Shown here in pieces: positions 46,421 to 58,404 of a DNA stretch of 64,000 nt; the first letter of the stretch is position 1; every line of letters starts with the position of its first letter. The notes below the pieces were generated by a model. It was not told the DNA's origin, did not search any database, and saw only the letters and a program-made list of their open reading frames with translations. Made by a program: the position numbers and the translations under genes. Source of the DNA: Spongilla lacustris (lineage: Eukaryota; Porifera; Demospongiae; Spongillida; Spongillidae); NCBI GenBank assembly GCA_949361645.1, contig OX442423.1, positions 8,446,959-8,510,958 of the forward strand, written 5' to 3'.

Positions 46421-46619
<199 letters not shown>

Positions 46620-46820
46620 GAACATCACTCGTGCCTTATCAACACCTCCGACGAGCGACGGCTTCGGCATGGCATCATACGTACAAAGGTTACACCTAAC
46701 GCAGGCCGCGCGCATATCTCTAGTGTACGTTAATCGAAATGCAGAGCTGGCAACACGGAAACCTCTATGGATAAGCCCCTGACCTGCAATTACTAGCGGA
46801 AACGCCATAACGATATAATT

Positions 46821-46828
46821 TATATAAG
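46821..46828 (+). promoter_or_regulatory. TATA box of copy E
   Basis: TATATAAG, 58 bp or so before the ATG at 46886. Motif and distance match copy D. Confidence 0.6.
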
Positions 46829-46885
46829 GCGGCATGCAGTTTAATTACAGTTAGTATAATATTCAAATCATACAACTTAATCCCT

Positions 46886-47531
46886 ATGTCGTCTAACATC
46901 TTCTACGTTTGTGCTGTTTTCGCAGTCATAGCAAAATACTGTGGTAAGCCGCATAATCAGCTAATGAAATGTAACACTAATAATACGAATCTCTCCCAAA
47001 GACGCATCGTGTGGTGTGTCTAGTACGTTGGGGTCAGCCGCTCAGCAGGTTACTGTCTACAACTTCTCTTGTACGGACATGTGCAGCTACTGGGTCCTCT
47101 ACATAATAGATTCCTCCATGCCTCTGGGTGGACGGTGCAGTACTCTCCCGTGTGTATTGGACACCACGAGTGTTATGAAGGACGCCATCATTGTGTACAA
47201 CAGTCTCAATCTGGTGTCCAAAAATTGGATAACGATTTCGACGAATGGAACGTTGACGATGGTGGCGCAGTGCGCCTACCTCGCTTCTTACAAGGATCCC
47301 CTCGTAGTTAGACAAGGAGTCATGTTGCGAACCGCCACAGCTAGTCCGTGTGGCTGCGCTACCCCAGGATCGAGCACCGCCCCCAGACCTTCGCCTACCA
47401 CGATTGTTCCAGATTGTCGCACAACAACGGACACTGCTCAGCCGACAACCACTAACCTTTCGCCTGCTTTGGATTCTTCACCGACAGCCGTCAACGGACC
47501 ACTACTTCCTGCACGTTTAAATGATTCGTGA
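46886..47531 (+). CDS. Small secreted Cys-rich protein, copy E (intact, two exons)
   Basis: Exon 1 is 46886-46943, the intron is 46944-47001 (58 bp, GT-AG) and exon 2 is 47002-47531, giving 195 residues. The signal peptide is identical to copy D's, and the Cys pattern, Trp core and Thr/Pro-rich tail are conserved. The nine differences from copy D include Asp/Asn and Val/Ala changes and are concentrated in the tail. The flanks are also duplicated: about 46617-47770 matches 37560-38715. Preservation of the frame, splice sites and TATA box in both copies suggests that at least one is used. I do not recognise the family. Confidence 0.8.
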
Positions 47532-48059
47532 ATTACAATGTATTATTTATTTATTTTAATTAAATTTTTCACAACCATAGCCGGTGATACAGTGCAACGG
47601 CTGCGGAAAACTTTGGTGACCATGTTTGCAAATACTAAAATGATTGTAGCATTACTCAGCCCATTACCACAAGCGCTATAAGGAATAAATGCTAATTAAC
47701 CTACAATATTTGCATATCAGTGTGTAGTGCATTTTATTATGTTTACTATATGTGTGTACTAGAGCGTAGTGTGAGTTTGTGTGTGGGTGTGGTGTGTGTA
47801 GATAGGTATATTAAAATGGTGCACAAATATGAGCTCATGTGCACTATATACTTAGGTTTACCAAACTTAATATCATTAACAGTCCAAATGTCAGCTTGAA
47901 GGAAGGCACCCAGCTAATGTGCTTATTGTACCATATATGTACATAATTACAACATCACTGTTGTGTTAATTTTGTATTATTGGTCATGACATTTTGTCGT
48001 GAAATTAAATATTTATGATAAAATCAATGAGCAGTCCTGTCATCAGCTAAAGCAGAAAA

Positions 48060-48360
48060 AACAACAATGCAGCTAATGCTAGAACTGAAGAGCCTCATTT
48101 ACACCATTTGTGGTGTCAGTTGATGGTGCCTTGGGATGTGAAGCAACCAACTATCTCAAACACCTCTCTGAGCACATTTGTATGAAATGGGGAAAGCCCT
48201 ATGGAGAAGTGATGGGATGGCTGCGGGCCAGTTTGTCGTTTGCAATCATTAGAGCCACTGATTTGTGTCTCCGGGGCTCTCGTATCAGATGGAGGAGTGA
48301 TTTGGATATGGCTGATGGGATAGGACTTCCCTATATAGTTAGTCCTTTATTTCACATGTA
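48060..48360 (+). pseudogene. Second-family RLE retrotransposon, C-terminal fragment
   Basis: Plus strand encodes VDGALGCEATNYLKHLSEHI, MGWLRASLSFAIIRATDLCLRGS and RIRWRSDLDMADGIGLPY, matching the end of the element at 19240-21961. Only the last 90 or so codons remain. Confidence 0.75.
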
Positions 48361-48504
48361 AGTATTTCTTTTCTGGTATAATCAATTCTATACTTAATCA
48401 TTCTATGTATGCATTCCCTGTTTATCATGATAATTATACAGATACATCAGGATAAATGAACAAACAACAACACGATACTTATCCTAACACTCACTCACTC
48501 ACTC

Positions 48505-49210
48505 ACTCACACAATATACATATTTATGCAAAAAAAACTCTTCCTCCTGACTGCCCATCTTCATTGTTCCCAACACAGAAGCTGCATTGCCACGTTGGAT
48601 GGCAACTGAGAGTCTCTGAGTGAGATATGCAATAGAGTTGGCTTCTCCAGACACCTGCCTCAACCAATGTCCCAAACCTTGTTGTCTTTGGTCCAAAAAC
48701 TCCACTTGTTTCTATTGCCACTGGAGTGAAAAAGTAGCATGAGTCAAGGTGTTTATACTTCTGCATCTTCTTTTCTTCTGCCTGTTGAGCAACTGCTCCA
48801 ACTTGCTGTGCAGAAATTGTGGAGTAAGAAAGTGCAAAAGTATCCGGACATGTTACATCCCACACCGGAAGTTGGCCACACTTCCAAGGGACGATTGAGA
48901 CACCATCAAGTCGTTTCCCATCTGAACGATACAGGCCTGAAGGCTCCAGACGTGATGGAACATGTGCTGCAACCAAAGCTCTGTATATGATGTAATTGAC
49001 AGCTGAATGGCGGTGGTGGCATCCTGCACTCTTAAGCCATGTGTGGTGAACTGAGACACCTCTGCCCCACAGTGTTGGCAGGTATGGCTTTGACATAGAG
49101 GTAGTCCCAGACGGAGACCCATAGATATTCTCATAGTAGCATCATCCATATGTAGTCCCAGTGATGTAACCAGCAGGGCATTTAACCATGCACCAGGAAA
49201 CGAGCCCGGT
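48505..49210 (-). pseudogene. Third RLE retrotransposon family, C-terminal part
   Basis: Minus strand encodes GAWLNALLVTSLGL, RISMGLRLGLPLC, the knuckle-like CQHCG...THGL, HHRHSAVNYI, then after a frame change RSDGKRLDGVSIVPW...PVWDVTCPDTFA (the endonuclease-like D...D region), AEEKKMQKYKHL, and finally LTQRLSVAIQRGNAASVLG. This architecture is a widespread invertebrate RLE-element terminus, distinct from the ATT-associated family. At least two frame changes (about 49030 and 48700) disable it. Confidence 0.75.
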
Positions 49211-49561
49211 GCATTGGATAAATAAATGATACAACATAATTATGACATCACTGTTGTCAACTTAATATTGGTCATGACATTTTGTCGTGAACTGTTCCAC
49301 TTATTTATATGTATAATTCAACATGTATGATACAATCAATGATACAACAGTATTACGATAACCTACGGTTATAATAAACACACTTTTGCCGCACCTTTTG
49401 AGTGCAGTATGCTGCCATGCAAGTAACAATAGCTTTTCCCCCGTCAGTATATAGATAGCTGGACACAATTTTTATTATTATTCTTTATAATAATTAATAT
49501 ACAGGATAACATGAATATAATTATAATAATTATATATACAGTATAATTATAATTACATATA

Positions 49562-50791
49562 CAGTGTTGTTCACCGAAAGAGGGGAAAAATGCATATTTT
49601 TTTATTTTATCTCATGAATGATATATAATTATATCATGCCAATTACATTTTTAAATTCAGCATCTACAGAGCATATTTGCTTTAATTCAATTATATCTTG
49701 TAAACAAAACAATGCACCATAGTAAACAACTGCTGGTCAGGTTGGATGTTCAAGGCTATAACTCCTTTATACTTTGTAGTTAAGCTACCAATTTTTTTTT
49801 TGTATGTACCCAATACAGATGAGTACCTATAGTGTTGTGTTGAGCTCAGTCTTAAGTCTCACTCGCTGTGGAGATCGGTAGGAAAGTATCGCTTTTCAGA
49901 GGGAGGCGGGGTCTTCGTATGAATTCGGACAAATTAGTTTGACTTAAGGATTAAAATTGACTTTTTCTAAATGAGAGGTCTCTGGGGTATCCATATAATT
50001 TATAATAATCTTTTGGCAGCTTGCTATCGGCATTAAACAATCCATGAAATGTACATTGAAAGCCATTTTTCACCCGTTTTTAGGATTTCTCCGTATATGG
50101 TAGTAAACGTGTATCACATAATCATGATATTGCATTTGTACTTATTCTATCAAGTATTCTACATGTAGAAATGCTTTTAAAAGTTACGTACAGTGCTTAC
50201 AAACGCAAATACTATGATTCTTTGCTACATTTTTTACTATGATATACGGAGAAATCCTAAAAACGGGTGAAAAATGGCTTTCAATGTTACGATTCTTAAC
50301 ATTTCATGGATTGTTTAATGCCGATAGCAAGCTGCCAAAAGATTATTATAAATTACATGGATACCCCAGAGACCTCTCATTTAGAAAAAGTCGATTTTAA
50401 TCCTTAAGTCAAACTAATTTGTCCGAATTCATACGAAGACCCCGCCTCCCTCTGAAAAGCGATACTTTCCTACCGATCTCCACAGCGAGTGAGACTTAAG
50501 AGCTCAACACAACGCTATAGGTACTCACCTGTATTGGGTACATACAAAAAAAATTGGTAGCTTAACTACAAAGTATAAAGGAGTTATAGCCTTGAACATC
50601 CAACCTGACCAGCAGTTGTTTACTATGGTGCATTGTTTTGTTTACAAGATATAATTGAATTAAAGCAAATATGCTCTGTAGATGCTGAATCTAAAAATGT
50701 AATTAGCATGATATAATTATATACCATTCATGCATGAGATAAAATAAATGTGCATTATTGCATTTTTCCCCTCTTTCGGTGAACAGCACTG
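49562..50791. mobile_element. Large foldback element, 1230 bp, flanked by TA
   Basis: Arms of about 545 bp (49562-50105 and 50237-50791) are inverted copies around a spacer of about 130 bp. Termini read CAGTGTTGTTCACCGAAAG and, inverted, CAGTGCTGTTCACCGAAAG. TA flanks both sides (49560-49561 and 50792-50793). CAGTG ends with TA duplication fit Tc1/mariner-type mobilisation. No transposase. The element lies just beyond the 3' end of the retroelement fragment at 50817. Confidence 0.85.
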
Positions 50792-50816
50792 TATGTAACT
50801 ACCTAATCTAAGCAGT

Positions 50817-51375
50817 CTACATGTCTGAGGCAAAGCATCTAGACAGCATTGCAGTGGCATTTGCTTTAACTAGATTGAGATTTAGCCTGCCATACAGGCT
50901 ATTGAGGACAGCTGCCTTTGCCTTGTTGGAACTGGTTGCTAGGCGAGAGGCCAGACACGACAATGACTCCATGGCTTCAGCACCCCAAGCCCCATAAGCT
51001 TCAAAAACCATGGGGACACAGACCCACCCAAGCTCCCTGCACTTCCCATCATTTGCCTCATGCTTCCTCAGCTCAGTAGCTCTGGCGGCTGCACCAGCTG
51101 TGAGTCCCGCTACCAACAAAACATTTGAATTGAGCGATGAGGTCACAGATAGGTCAAAGGCCGCCGGCTTGCCCACAGACCAATTGGGTACCAGGATGTC
51201 AGCTGGGCTGGAGTGGCTATGGTGAAGGGTGAGGTTGCTTCCTGCCTCCACCTTAACACTCAAGTGGGCCCTGCGACAGGCCTCCGCTAGGGTGTCTCGG
51301 AGTTTATTGTGGTGGGAGACAACATCACCACCCCGCTTGCAGGTGAGAGCGTGTTGGCCAAGGGGATCGAGCACA
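50817..51375 (-). pseudogene. RLE retrotransposon C-terminal fragment with open frame
   Basis: A 185-codon open frame: LDPLGQHALTCKRGGDVVSH (second half of the zinc knuckle), ADILVPNWSVGK, AAFDLSVTSSLN, EAYGAWG and LSRCFASDM. The usual RPAD signature reads SPAD here. It is truncated at 51375 within the knuckle and joined to the duplicated block at 51378, so no ATT tract is involved. Confidence 0.8.
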
Positions 51376-51377
51376 CT

Positions 51378-52620
51378 CCCTGCATGTAGTCAGTACATCT
51401 GCCTGCCTGGTGACGTCATGCTGCCAATGTTATGAAGCCTATAAAGTTTATAGCTTTGGTGCCAAAATGGCTTCTCATTGCTACACGCTATAGCTCTGCG
51501 CTATCATCCTGCATGGACTTTACATTCAATTGTGCACAGGTTTAACAGCATCTGTCTATCAGGTGAACATACCAACAAATAAAAACAGTACAAAGCCCGG
51601 CTGAAAACATGTACATCAGGAAATAATTGGTATGCATGCATGATGGAATGCATAAACAGCTATATGTGTCATATAACTCACAATGGAATGCGAGCAAAGG
51701 CTCCACTTACAACTTCATTTCTCACCTAGTATGAATGATGTCGGAGTGATTACATCGTCACGTGAATGATGTCGGAGTGATTACATCGTCACGTGAATGA
51801 TGTCGGAGTGATTACATCGTCACATGAATGATGTTGATCGTCACATGCAGTGCTATCATTCTACAACCGGTACATGTACCTTAACTGTGCCTGAAAACAT
51901 GTACAACAGGAAACATTTGGAATGCATAAACGCGGTGTATGTGTCATATAACTCCTCCTAAAACTCCACTTCTCACCTAGGTATCAGTTTCAGCACTACA
52001 CCAGACCTATGTCATGAATGATATCGGAGTGATTACGTGAATGGTGTTGATCATCATGAGCAGTGCTATCATTTTCCAACCGGTACATGTACCTTAACTA
52101 CCTATAACAGTTATTGTGAGGTATGCTTCTGTACTCCATGCACAGTATGTGCGCTTGCATGCTGGCATACAATTAACTTTGCATTGCTCGAATGTTGCTG
52201 CACTGGCTACTACTGTTATTTCTTTGTCTATACATGTACTGGTTCTTATAGAATTAGCAAATCATGAGTGCCATACAGGGGGTTACCCTGCAAGTATAGG
52301 GGGTTACCCTGCAAGTATAATGGGTTACCCTGCAAGTATAGGTGGGTACCCTGCAAGTTGCAGCTGAACTACAGATTTTGAACTCTTGCTGAGTACATGC
52401 ACTAAGGGGGTGTAAACTGCATCACTGTGTATAATTCATTCTCTGCCGGCATATAAAGTCATATGCCTTCTGTTGTGATAGCAGCAGTATACATGTATAT
52501 GGTAACTTACACCACATAGAAGACATGACATGGTAGATCTGTCCTCTTTTAGGTAACCCCAAGTTGCATTGCTAAATCTATACTTTTAGAACAAGTTAGT
52601 ATCTGCAATCTCGATATAAA
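51378..52620 (+). repeat. Segmental duplication, copy 2
   Basis: Matches 42350-43600. It has internal expansions: 31-bp units of GAATGATGTCGGAGTGATTA at about 51735-51835 (three to four copies) and units with GGGTTACCCTGCAAGTATA at about 52277-52362 (about five copies). Each is present once or in partial form in copy 1. Confidence 0.75.
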
Positions 52621-53160
52621 TCAATATAAGACAGCAGAGCAAAATTTAAGCATATTTTCTCAGATGCTAAGAAGGATATGTTTCACTTTCCCTCAAGTCA
52701 GCTTTGAAAGGAAATGTCAACAGTTCATTGGGAGGGTCAAAGTTATCATGCTATACTGCATACCTCTACGGGTATAAGAGTGTACATTGCTTACGAGGAC
52801 ACAATTAACAAGTACTAACAGTAAGTCATCCCTCATTACCAAGCAACATAGAAATTGTAGACACCCTAACCCTGAGTGTTCCCAACATTGGTCTCTTTTG
52901 CATCATCCTTAATGCCATGTCTGATCTCAATTTGAAAATCAATCATAATTAACACTGTTAATAAACAATCTATGTGATTTTTTTAATTAACTGCTGCACA
53001 CACCATGAGGTCACCATGAGGTTATTCAAACAAACAGTGATATTCTAACCTAAATGGTGCAGGTCATGTTGGCCATTCTGTGTGAGAGGCAACTTAGTGT
53101 GGTAATAAGTGCCCATTGAGCCAACCGGTCATGCGCTCTCTCCTGCTGCTAGGCAACAAG
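52621..53160. other. Gene-free stretch
   Basis: Nothing recognised apart from AT-rich sequence. From 53160 it continues into a diverged copy of the region 3' of copies C and E (GATAGGTCTATTAAAATGGT). Confidence 0.4.
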
Positions 53161-53462
53161 ATAGGTCTATTAAAATGGTACAAAATATGAGCACGTGCAC
53201 ACTATATACTATGGTCATCCAAACTTGGTATTATCAAATGGCCCATATGTCAGTGCCATACCACAACAGTCTCAGCTGCTTGAAGGAAGGCACCCAGCTA
53301 GTATGCTTATTGTACCATACATGTACATATTATACAGAATTACGACTTAATATTATATTTTTGGTCATGACATTTTGTTGTGAACCATGATACAACATTA
53401 TTGTCATAACTGATGGTTATAATCAACACTAACGATATAGAACTATAAGTCCAAAATGATGT

Positions 53463-53935
53463 CATCAAAGGCAGATGATGGCAGGTACAATCTCATCAGA
53501 ATATCTACAGCATTGGCCCATACCAGAATCATGCTAAGAGGGCCATATAAGGGGGCCATATAAGGTGACCATATACGGTGGCCATATAAGGTGGCCATAT
53601 AAGGTGGCCATATAAGGTGGCCATATAAGGTGGCCATATAAGAGGGCCATATAAGGTGGCCATATAAGGGGGCCATATAAGGTGGCCATATAAGGTGGCC
53701 ATATAAGGTGGCCATATAAGGTGGCCATATAAGGTGGCCATATAAGGTGGCCATATAAGGTGGCCATATAAGGTGGCCATATAAGGTGGCCATATAAGAG
53801 GGCCATATAAGGTGGCCAGAGCTTGTGGCATTTGTCCTGACAGTGACACCACAGCACGCCAGTCATCCCACAGTGTAAAACACCTGAAAGACTTCAGATA
53901 CCCATGCACCATAAGTTTCCACCATGCATAAAACA
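53463..53935 (-). pseudogene. Degenerate RLE retrotransposon tail containing an expanded minisatellite
   Basis: Minus strand begins with a decayed segment up to QALATLYG, enters the 13-bp array, and resumes as LYGPLSMILVWANAVDIL. It is homologous to 36198-36830, where the same coding sequence has a single unit. Confidence 0.7.
53540..53815 (+). repeat. 13-bp minisatellite (GTGGCCATATAAG)n
   Basis: About 21 head-to-tail units with few variants (GAGGGCC, GGGGGCC). The unit corresponds to codons of a retroelement Thr-Leu-Tyr-Gly motif on the minus strand. Confidence 0.95.
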
Positions 53936-54099
53936 ATGCACGTATATCAAAGCACTCGGATGTTGCGAATCGTTTGTCTAGAGGGCAATAATAAGTAATT
54001 TAGTGTGTGGAAGCATGAATTAGGAGTGTGTACAAACAAGGTGTGTAGGAAGTCAGAATTATGTGGAAGAGGCCAGAATTATGGACAAATGTGGAGGAA

Positions 54100-54291
54100 G
54101 TCGGTGATATGCACCACCCCACTCCACCCCACCCCCACAACACCCACACCACACCACCTACACTGCATCACCCACCCCACCCCACCCCACATCACACCAC
54201 ACCACCCACCACACCTCACACACACTCTTCAAGAACACACAGACATGAGTGTTGTGCTGAGTGAAGTGACTGTCCCTAACCCTAACCCTTC
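54100..54291 (+). repeat. CCCCA/CA-rich low complexity, ending in three CCCTAA-like units
   Basis: ACCCCACCCC-type sequence at 54113-54225. CCCTAACCCTAACCCTT at about 54274-54290 resembles a very short interstitial telomere repeat, too short to be meaningful alone. Confidence 0.6.
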
Positions 54292-54390
54292 ATTTTCTTC
54301 AATAATGGCTAACAAACTAGATGAAGTGACACCTAGTATACAGTACTGTTTTATTAATTGGTTTCACAATGAAATTGGTTTTTCACTATT

Positions 54391-54760
54391 TTGTACATCA
54401 TGTGCCATGATCATTGTACCATCATTCATTATGATCATTGTACCATGTGCCATGATCATTGTACCATAATGTGCCATGATCATTGTACCATCATGTGCCA
54501 TGATCATTGTACCATCATGTGCCATGGTCATTGTACCATCATTCATCATGATCATTGTACCATCATTCATGATGATCATTGTACCATCATGTGCCATGAT
54601 CATTGTACCATCATTCATCATGATCATTGTATCATTTGCCATGATCATCGTACCATCATGTGCCATGATTATTGTACCATCATGTGCCATGATCATTGTA
54701 CCATCATGTGCCATGATCATTGTACCATGTGCCATGATCATTGTACCATCATCCAGCCTT
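54391..54760 (+). repeat. 24-bp minisatellite (ATGATCATTGTACCATCATGTGCC)n
   Basis: About 15 units. Each contains the palindrome TGATCA, and two alternating variants (TGTGCC and TTCATC) occur. The open frames across it on both strands are products of the repeat. Confidence 0.95.
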
Positions 54761-55213
54761 CCCCTGCTGCATGGCCACACTATCAACCAATATTGCTGCC
54801 AGGTGACTTGTGTGTGCACAGATGAGGGAGTCATTTTATGTGTTCTAAAAGTGATTTTTATTTTCTTCCACTGAAAGATTTTGATTGTTTTTTTCTGGGG
54901 AATAAAAGCCACAACTGGAGCACATGTACAAATAAGTGCCTTTTCCAGAAGTTATTTCTTCTACTAATATCTGGTCAGCTAGTTTAAATGTCTTGAAAAT
55001 GTCTAGATGTTTCAAAATGTGTTCTGAATAGTCTTTCCACAAAAGTAGATGATCCACATATGTAAACCATGAAGTGCTGCTACTACATGTACTCCTGCTT
55101 TCTTCCCATGATAGAATTGGAACAAATAAGGCCTCACTGGTGGGGGAGCAGCCCAGAGTGGAAGGGGAGGAGGAGAGGAGGAGGGGCAGCCCAAGAAAAG
55201 GAAGTGAGGAGCT

Positions 55214-55947
55214 AGGGAGGGGAGGGGAGGGGAGGGGAGGGGAGGGGAGGGGAGGGGAGGGGAGGGGAGGGGAGGGGAGGGGAGGGGAGGGGAGGGGAGG
55301 GGAGGGGAGGGGAGGGGAGGGGAGGGGAGGGGAGGGGAGGGGAGGGGAGGGGAGGGGAGGGGAGGGGAGGGGAGGGGAGGGGAGGGGAGGGGAGGGGAGG
55401 GGAGGGGAGGGGAGGGGAGGGGAGGGGAGGGGAGGGGAGGGGAGGGGAGGGGAGGGGAGGGGAGGGGAGGGGAGGGGAGGGGAGGGGAGGGGAGGGGAGG
55501 GGAGGGGAGGGGAGGGGAGGGGAGGGGAGGGGAGGGGAGGGGAGGGGAGGGGAGGGGAGGGGAGGGGAGGGGAGGGGAGGGGAGGGGAGGGGAGGGGAGG
55601 GGAGGGGAGGGGAGGGGAGGGGAGGGGAGGGGAGGGGAGGGGAGGGGAGGGGAGGGGAGGGGAGGGGAGGGGAGGGGAGGGGAGGGGAGGGGAGGGGAGG
55701 GGAGGGGAGGGGAGGGGAGGGGAGGGGAGGGGAGGGGAGGGGAGGGGAGGGGAGGGGAGGGGAGGGGAGGGGAGGGGAGGGGAGGGGAGGGGAGGGGAGG
55801 GGAGGGGAGGGGAGGGGAGGGGAGGGGAGGGGAGGGGAGGGGAGGGGAGGGGAGGGGAGGGGAGGGGAGGGGAGGGGAGGGGAGGGGAGGGGAGGGAGGG
55901 GAGGGGAGGGGAGGGGAGGGGAGGGGAGGGGAGGGGAGGGGAGGGGG
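55214..55947 (+). repeat. (AGGGG)n pentanucleotide tract, about 730 bp
   Basis: About 145 nearly perfect units, with one GGGA-type slip near 55894. All G runs are on the plus strand. The predicted Pro/Ser/Leu and Gly/Glu/Arg proteins from either strand are artefacts. Copy number in an assembly is likely approximate. Confidence 0.97.
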
Positions 55948-56403
55948 CGCCTGTGGTCAGTCTTATGGTCTCAAAAGGATAAATGATTGCCTCAATAGTT
56001 TTGCATGTCACTCAGCATAAAAGCTGACCAGGCTCATTAATTAACACATCTCCAGCTGAAATTCACCCCTCCTCCTCCTCCTACCCTTCTGAAACGTACC
56101 TTTTGTAACTTCAGCTGCCCATGTGTCCGTTACGGACGTGAATTAACAAGGACAAATTAAAGACGAACATTCCCCGGTGATCGAAATTTCGCGGCGCAAT
56201 TGTAACTTCATCTATTGACTATTCCATGAAATTGGTCAACACAGCTGTAGGACTTCCACAGCTCGCTTTATCTAAATACACATAGCTAGTATACTGATTC
56301 TAATGAACGTCACGTTGCACGAAAATAAATAACACACAAGTTTTGTTGAGCACACACACTACATGTGTACTAACTACGTCAAGCGTGTCTATGAGCCTGC
56401 TAA

Positions 56404-56835
56404 TTATGTTTCCATCATAAGTACGAAATCCTCATACGATATTTTGCCATCTCCGTCCAGGTCCGCTCTCGTCATCATGCAATCCAGTTCAACATCGCTA
56501 ATTCGCATTCCTGCAGCTTCCATGCCTTGCCGAAACTCCTCTTTCGTGATGTACCCATCGCCGTTTTTATCCAGAGCACGAAAGGCTATCCTAAGAGGCC
56601 CTTGCTTTACCTTCTTTATCATCATTGTAGTGAATTCTTCGAAGTCAATCGACCCATTTCGGTCCGTATCCACAGCCATAAGAAAAGTCTTTACCTCTCG
56701 CGCACTAGTTTCCAGTCCCAGTGACTCCATAAGTGGTCCCAATTCGACCCCGTGAATCCTTCCGTCACCATTGGTGTCAAACCGAGCAAACTGTTCTTTA
56801 AAAACTGCCAACTGCTCGCTTGTAAACACAGCCAT
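56404..56835 (-). CDS. Calmodulin-like protein with four EF-hands (intronless)
   Basis: I start at the ATG at 56835 (MAVFTSEQLAVF), giving 143 residues, close to calmodulin's 149. An in-frame ATG ten codons upstream exists but adds non-conserved residues. Four canonical calcium loops are present: DTNGDGRIHGVE, DTDRNGSIDFEE, DKNGDGYITKEE and DLDGDGKISYED. Each has Asp at loop position 1, Gly at 6 and an acidic residue at 12. The linker between loops 2 and 3 is MMIKKVKQGPLRIAF. By family knowledge it would bind calcium and act as a cytosolic sensor or regulator. It is less conserved than true calmodulin, so calmodulin-like or troponin C-like is safer. It has no introns, unlike typical calmodulin genes, so a retrocopy origin is possible. 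Confidence 0.93.
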   Translation of the reverse strand: MAVFTSEQLAVFKEQFARFDTNGDGRIHGVELGPLMESLGLETSAREVKTFLMAVDTDRNGSIDFEEFTTMMIKKVKQGPLRIAFRALDKNGDGYITKEEFRQGMEAAGMRISDVELDCMMTRADLDGDGKISYEDFVLMMET

Positions 56836-57364
56836 GATGATCCCCGTATCCTTGACGTGGCACATTCCGAAACCATTGTCGTATACTAAACATCACGCGC
56901 GCACAGCTAAACGTAAACCAACATCATTTGTTTATACTGTACACCGCTGACACCAATACTTCAGAAAACAAACTACCCGCGTGTGCAAGCAAACGCTTGG
57001 CCAGCGCGCTTTATTGCGCCGCTAGTTCGATTCTACGTAATAAGCTGAGCTGTGCCAGAGTGAAACATTTAAGTACATGCAGCCTGCCTGAGCCTGCCGC
57101 TGACTCGAGTCTTAGACTTACTGTTAGTAAAAGCAGAAGATTAGCTGAATGTTGCGTCAGCGTCAGCCTCAGCGTCGATGAATCGTCACATGCCAGTGGC
57201 GGATACAGGGGGGGGCAAACCCGGCCTATGCCCCCCTAACTAATAAGGATACGCCCCCTGTCAATTGTAATGAATTTAATTACATGTCATCACTTGTAGG
57301 CTCTAGACCTGTTGTACGTTCTAAGTATCACCCCTGACACGTGGCACTTTTTCTATTGTGATTT

Positions 57365-57437
57365 TGAGCGTTCAGTTCGTACATCCGTTCAGCGTTCAGT
57401 TCGTACATTCGTTCAGCGTTCAGTTCGTACATTCGTT
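57365..57437 (+). repeat. 24-bp array, left half (GTTCAGTTCGTACATTCGTTCAGC)n
   Basis: About three units. The array continues after the nested element at 58238-58340 in the same phase, showing that one array was interrupted. Confidence 0.9.
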
Positions 57438-58237
57438 CAAGGACACTTAATTATTACATGGACTGGAAACCGCCGCGTAACGTAATACTATAAATTGTCG
57501 CAATCCTCGTTGCGCCTCGTTCCCAGATTTTTCGGACAAACAAAGGGTTTTGTGAAGTCGTCTTAGCTTTGGAGACCGAGTGACTTACAGTTACAGAAAG
57601 TTGTCCTTTTTTTGAGGTAAATCCGTTATAAGTCTTAAAGATTACGTGAACGAACGGGTCTTAGCTTCTACGTGCGTGTTTTTCCTTGCTACGCTACTTT
57701 GGTTAGGCTCCTGGACACACCGATGATCAGACGTTTGTTTTGAAAGGTGTTTCCAACGCTTAATGGTATGATACAACTCGTATGTTAGTTTGTATTGGAA
57801 AGGATGTTTCTTACAGAAAGGGCAAACGATTTTAATCGAACGATGCGCATGTTCTCTTTGTCAGGCCTCTGCAAATATGGTAATAGTTATGGCCTTATTT
57901 AACGTTCCACAGTATACCAGGATGGTTTCTCTAACTTGAGATTATATTTACATGATGACTGAACCTGTATTTATTTCTATACATTTCTTTGAACTGATGT
58001 TTATTAATTATTGGTTCATTGCTCATTTTGAATTAGCGATGCCAAAAATAGCGAAGAATGGTTTATACATAACAAAAAACAACGTCGCGGCACCCCAGTC
58101 AAGTCCCAGTCTTCTGATGCACTACAACAGTCACATCGTCGTGTACATGTACTGACTCATTAATAATTCATGAGCAATGAGGATGGCGGCATGAATTTAT
58201 TGTGGTTTCCAGTCCATGTAATAATTAAGTGTCCTTG
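57438..58237. mobile_element. 800-bp element nested in the 24-bp array
   Basis: Its terminal inverted repeats are over 30 bp: CAAGGACACTTAATTATTAC... and its complement at 58205-58237. The 7-bp ATTCGTT is duplicated at both edges (57431-57437 and 58238-58244), although the tandem array makes the exact length ambiguous. No transposase ORF is visible. Confidence 0.85.
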
Positions 58238-58340
58238 ATTCGTTCAGCGTTCAGTTCATACATTCGTTCAGCGTTCAGTTCGTACATTCGTTCAGCGTTC
58301 AGTTCGTACATTCGTTCAGCGTTCAGTTCGTACATTGCGA
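58238..58340 (+). repeat. 24-bp array, right half
   Basis: About four units, continuing the array at 57365-57437. Confidence 0.9.
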
Positions 58341-58404
58341 ATTTCAATTTCAATTGCCGTCAGGAAAGTAGTAGATCTGCGGAGTCCGCCGTCATCCGGT
58401 TCCC

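Noticed and set aside
53443..53936. ORFs with a repeating LIWPPYMATLYGH pattern
   Set aside because: Product of the 13-bp minisatellite; only the flanks are real retroelement sequence.
54274..54291. Interstitial telomere
   Set aside because: Only about three CCCTAA units beside other C-rich low complexity; chance is likely.
54845..56011. A 388-codon Pro/Ser/Leu-rich ORF and a 302-codon Gly/Glu/Arg-rich ORF on opposite strands
   Set aside because: Both are read through the (AGGGG)n tract and have no non-repetitive domain.
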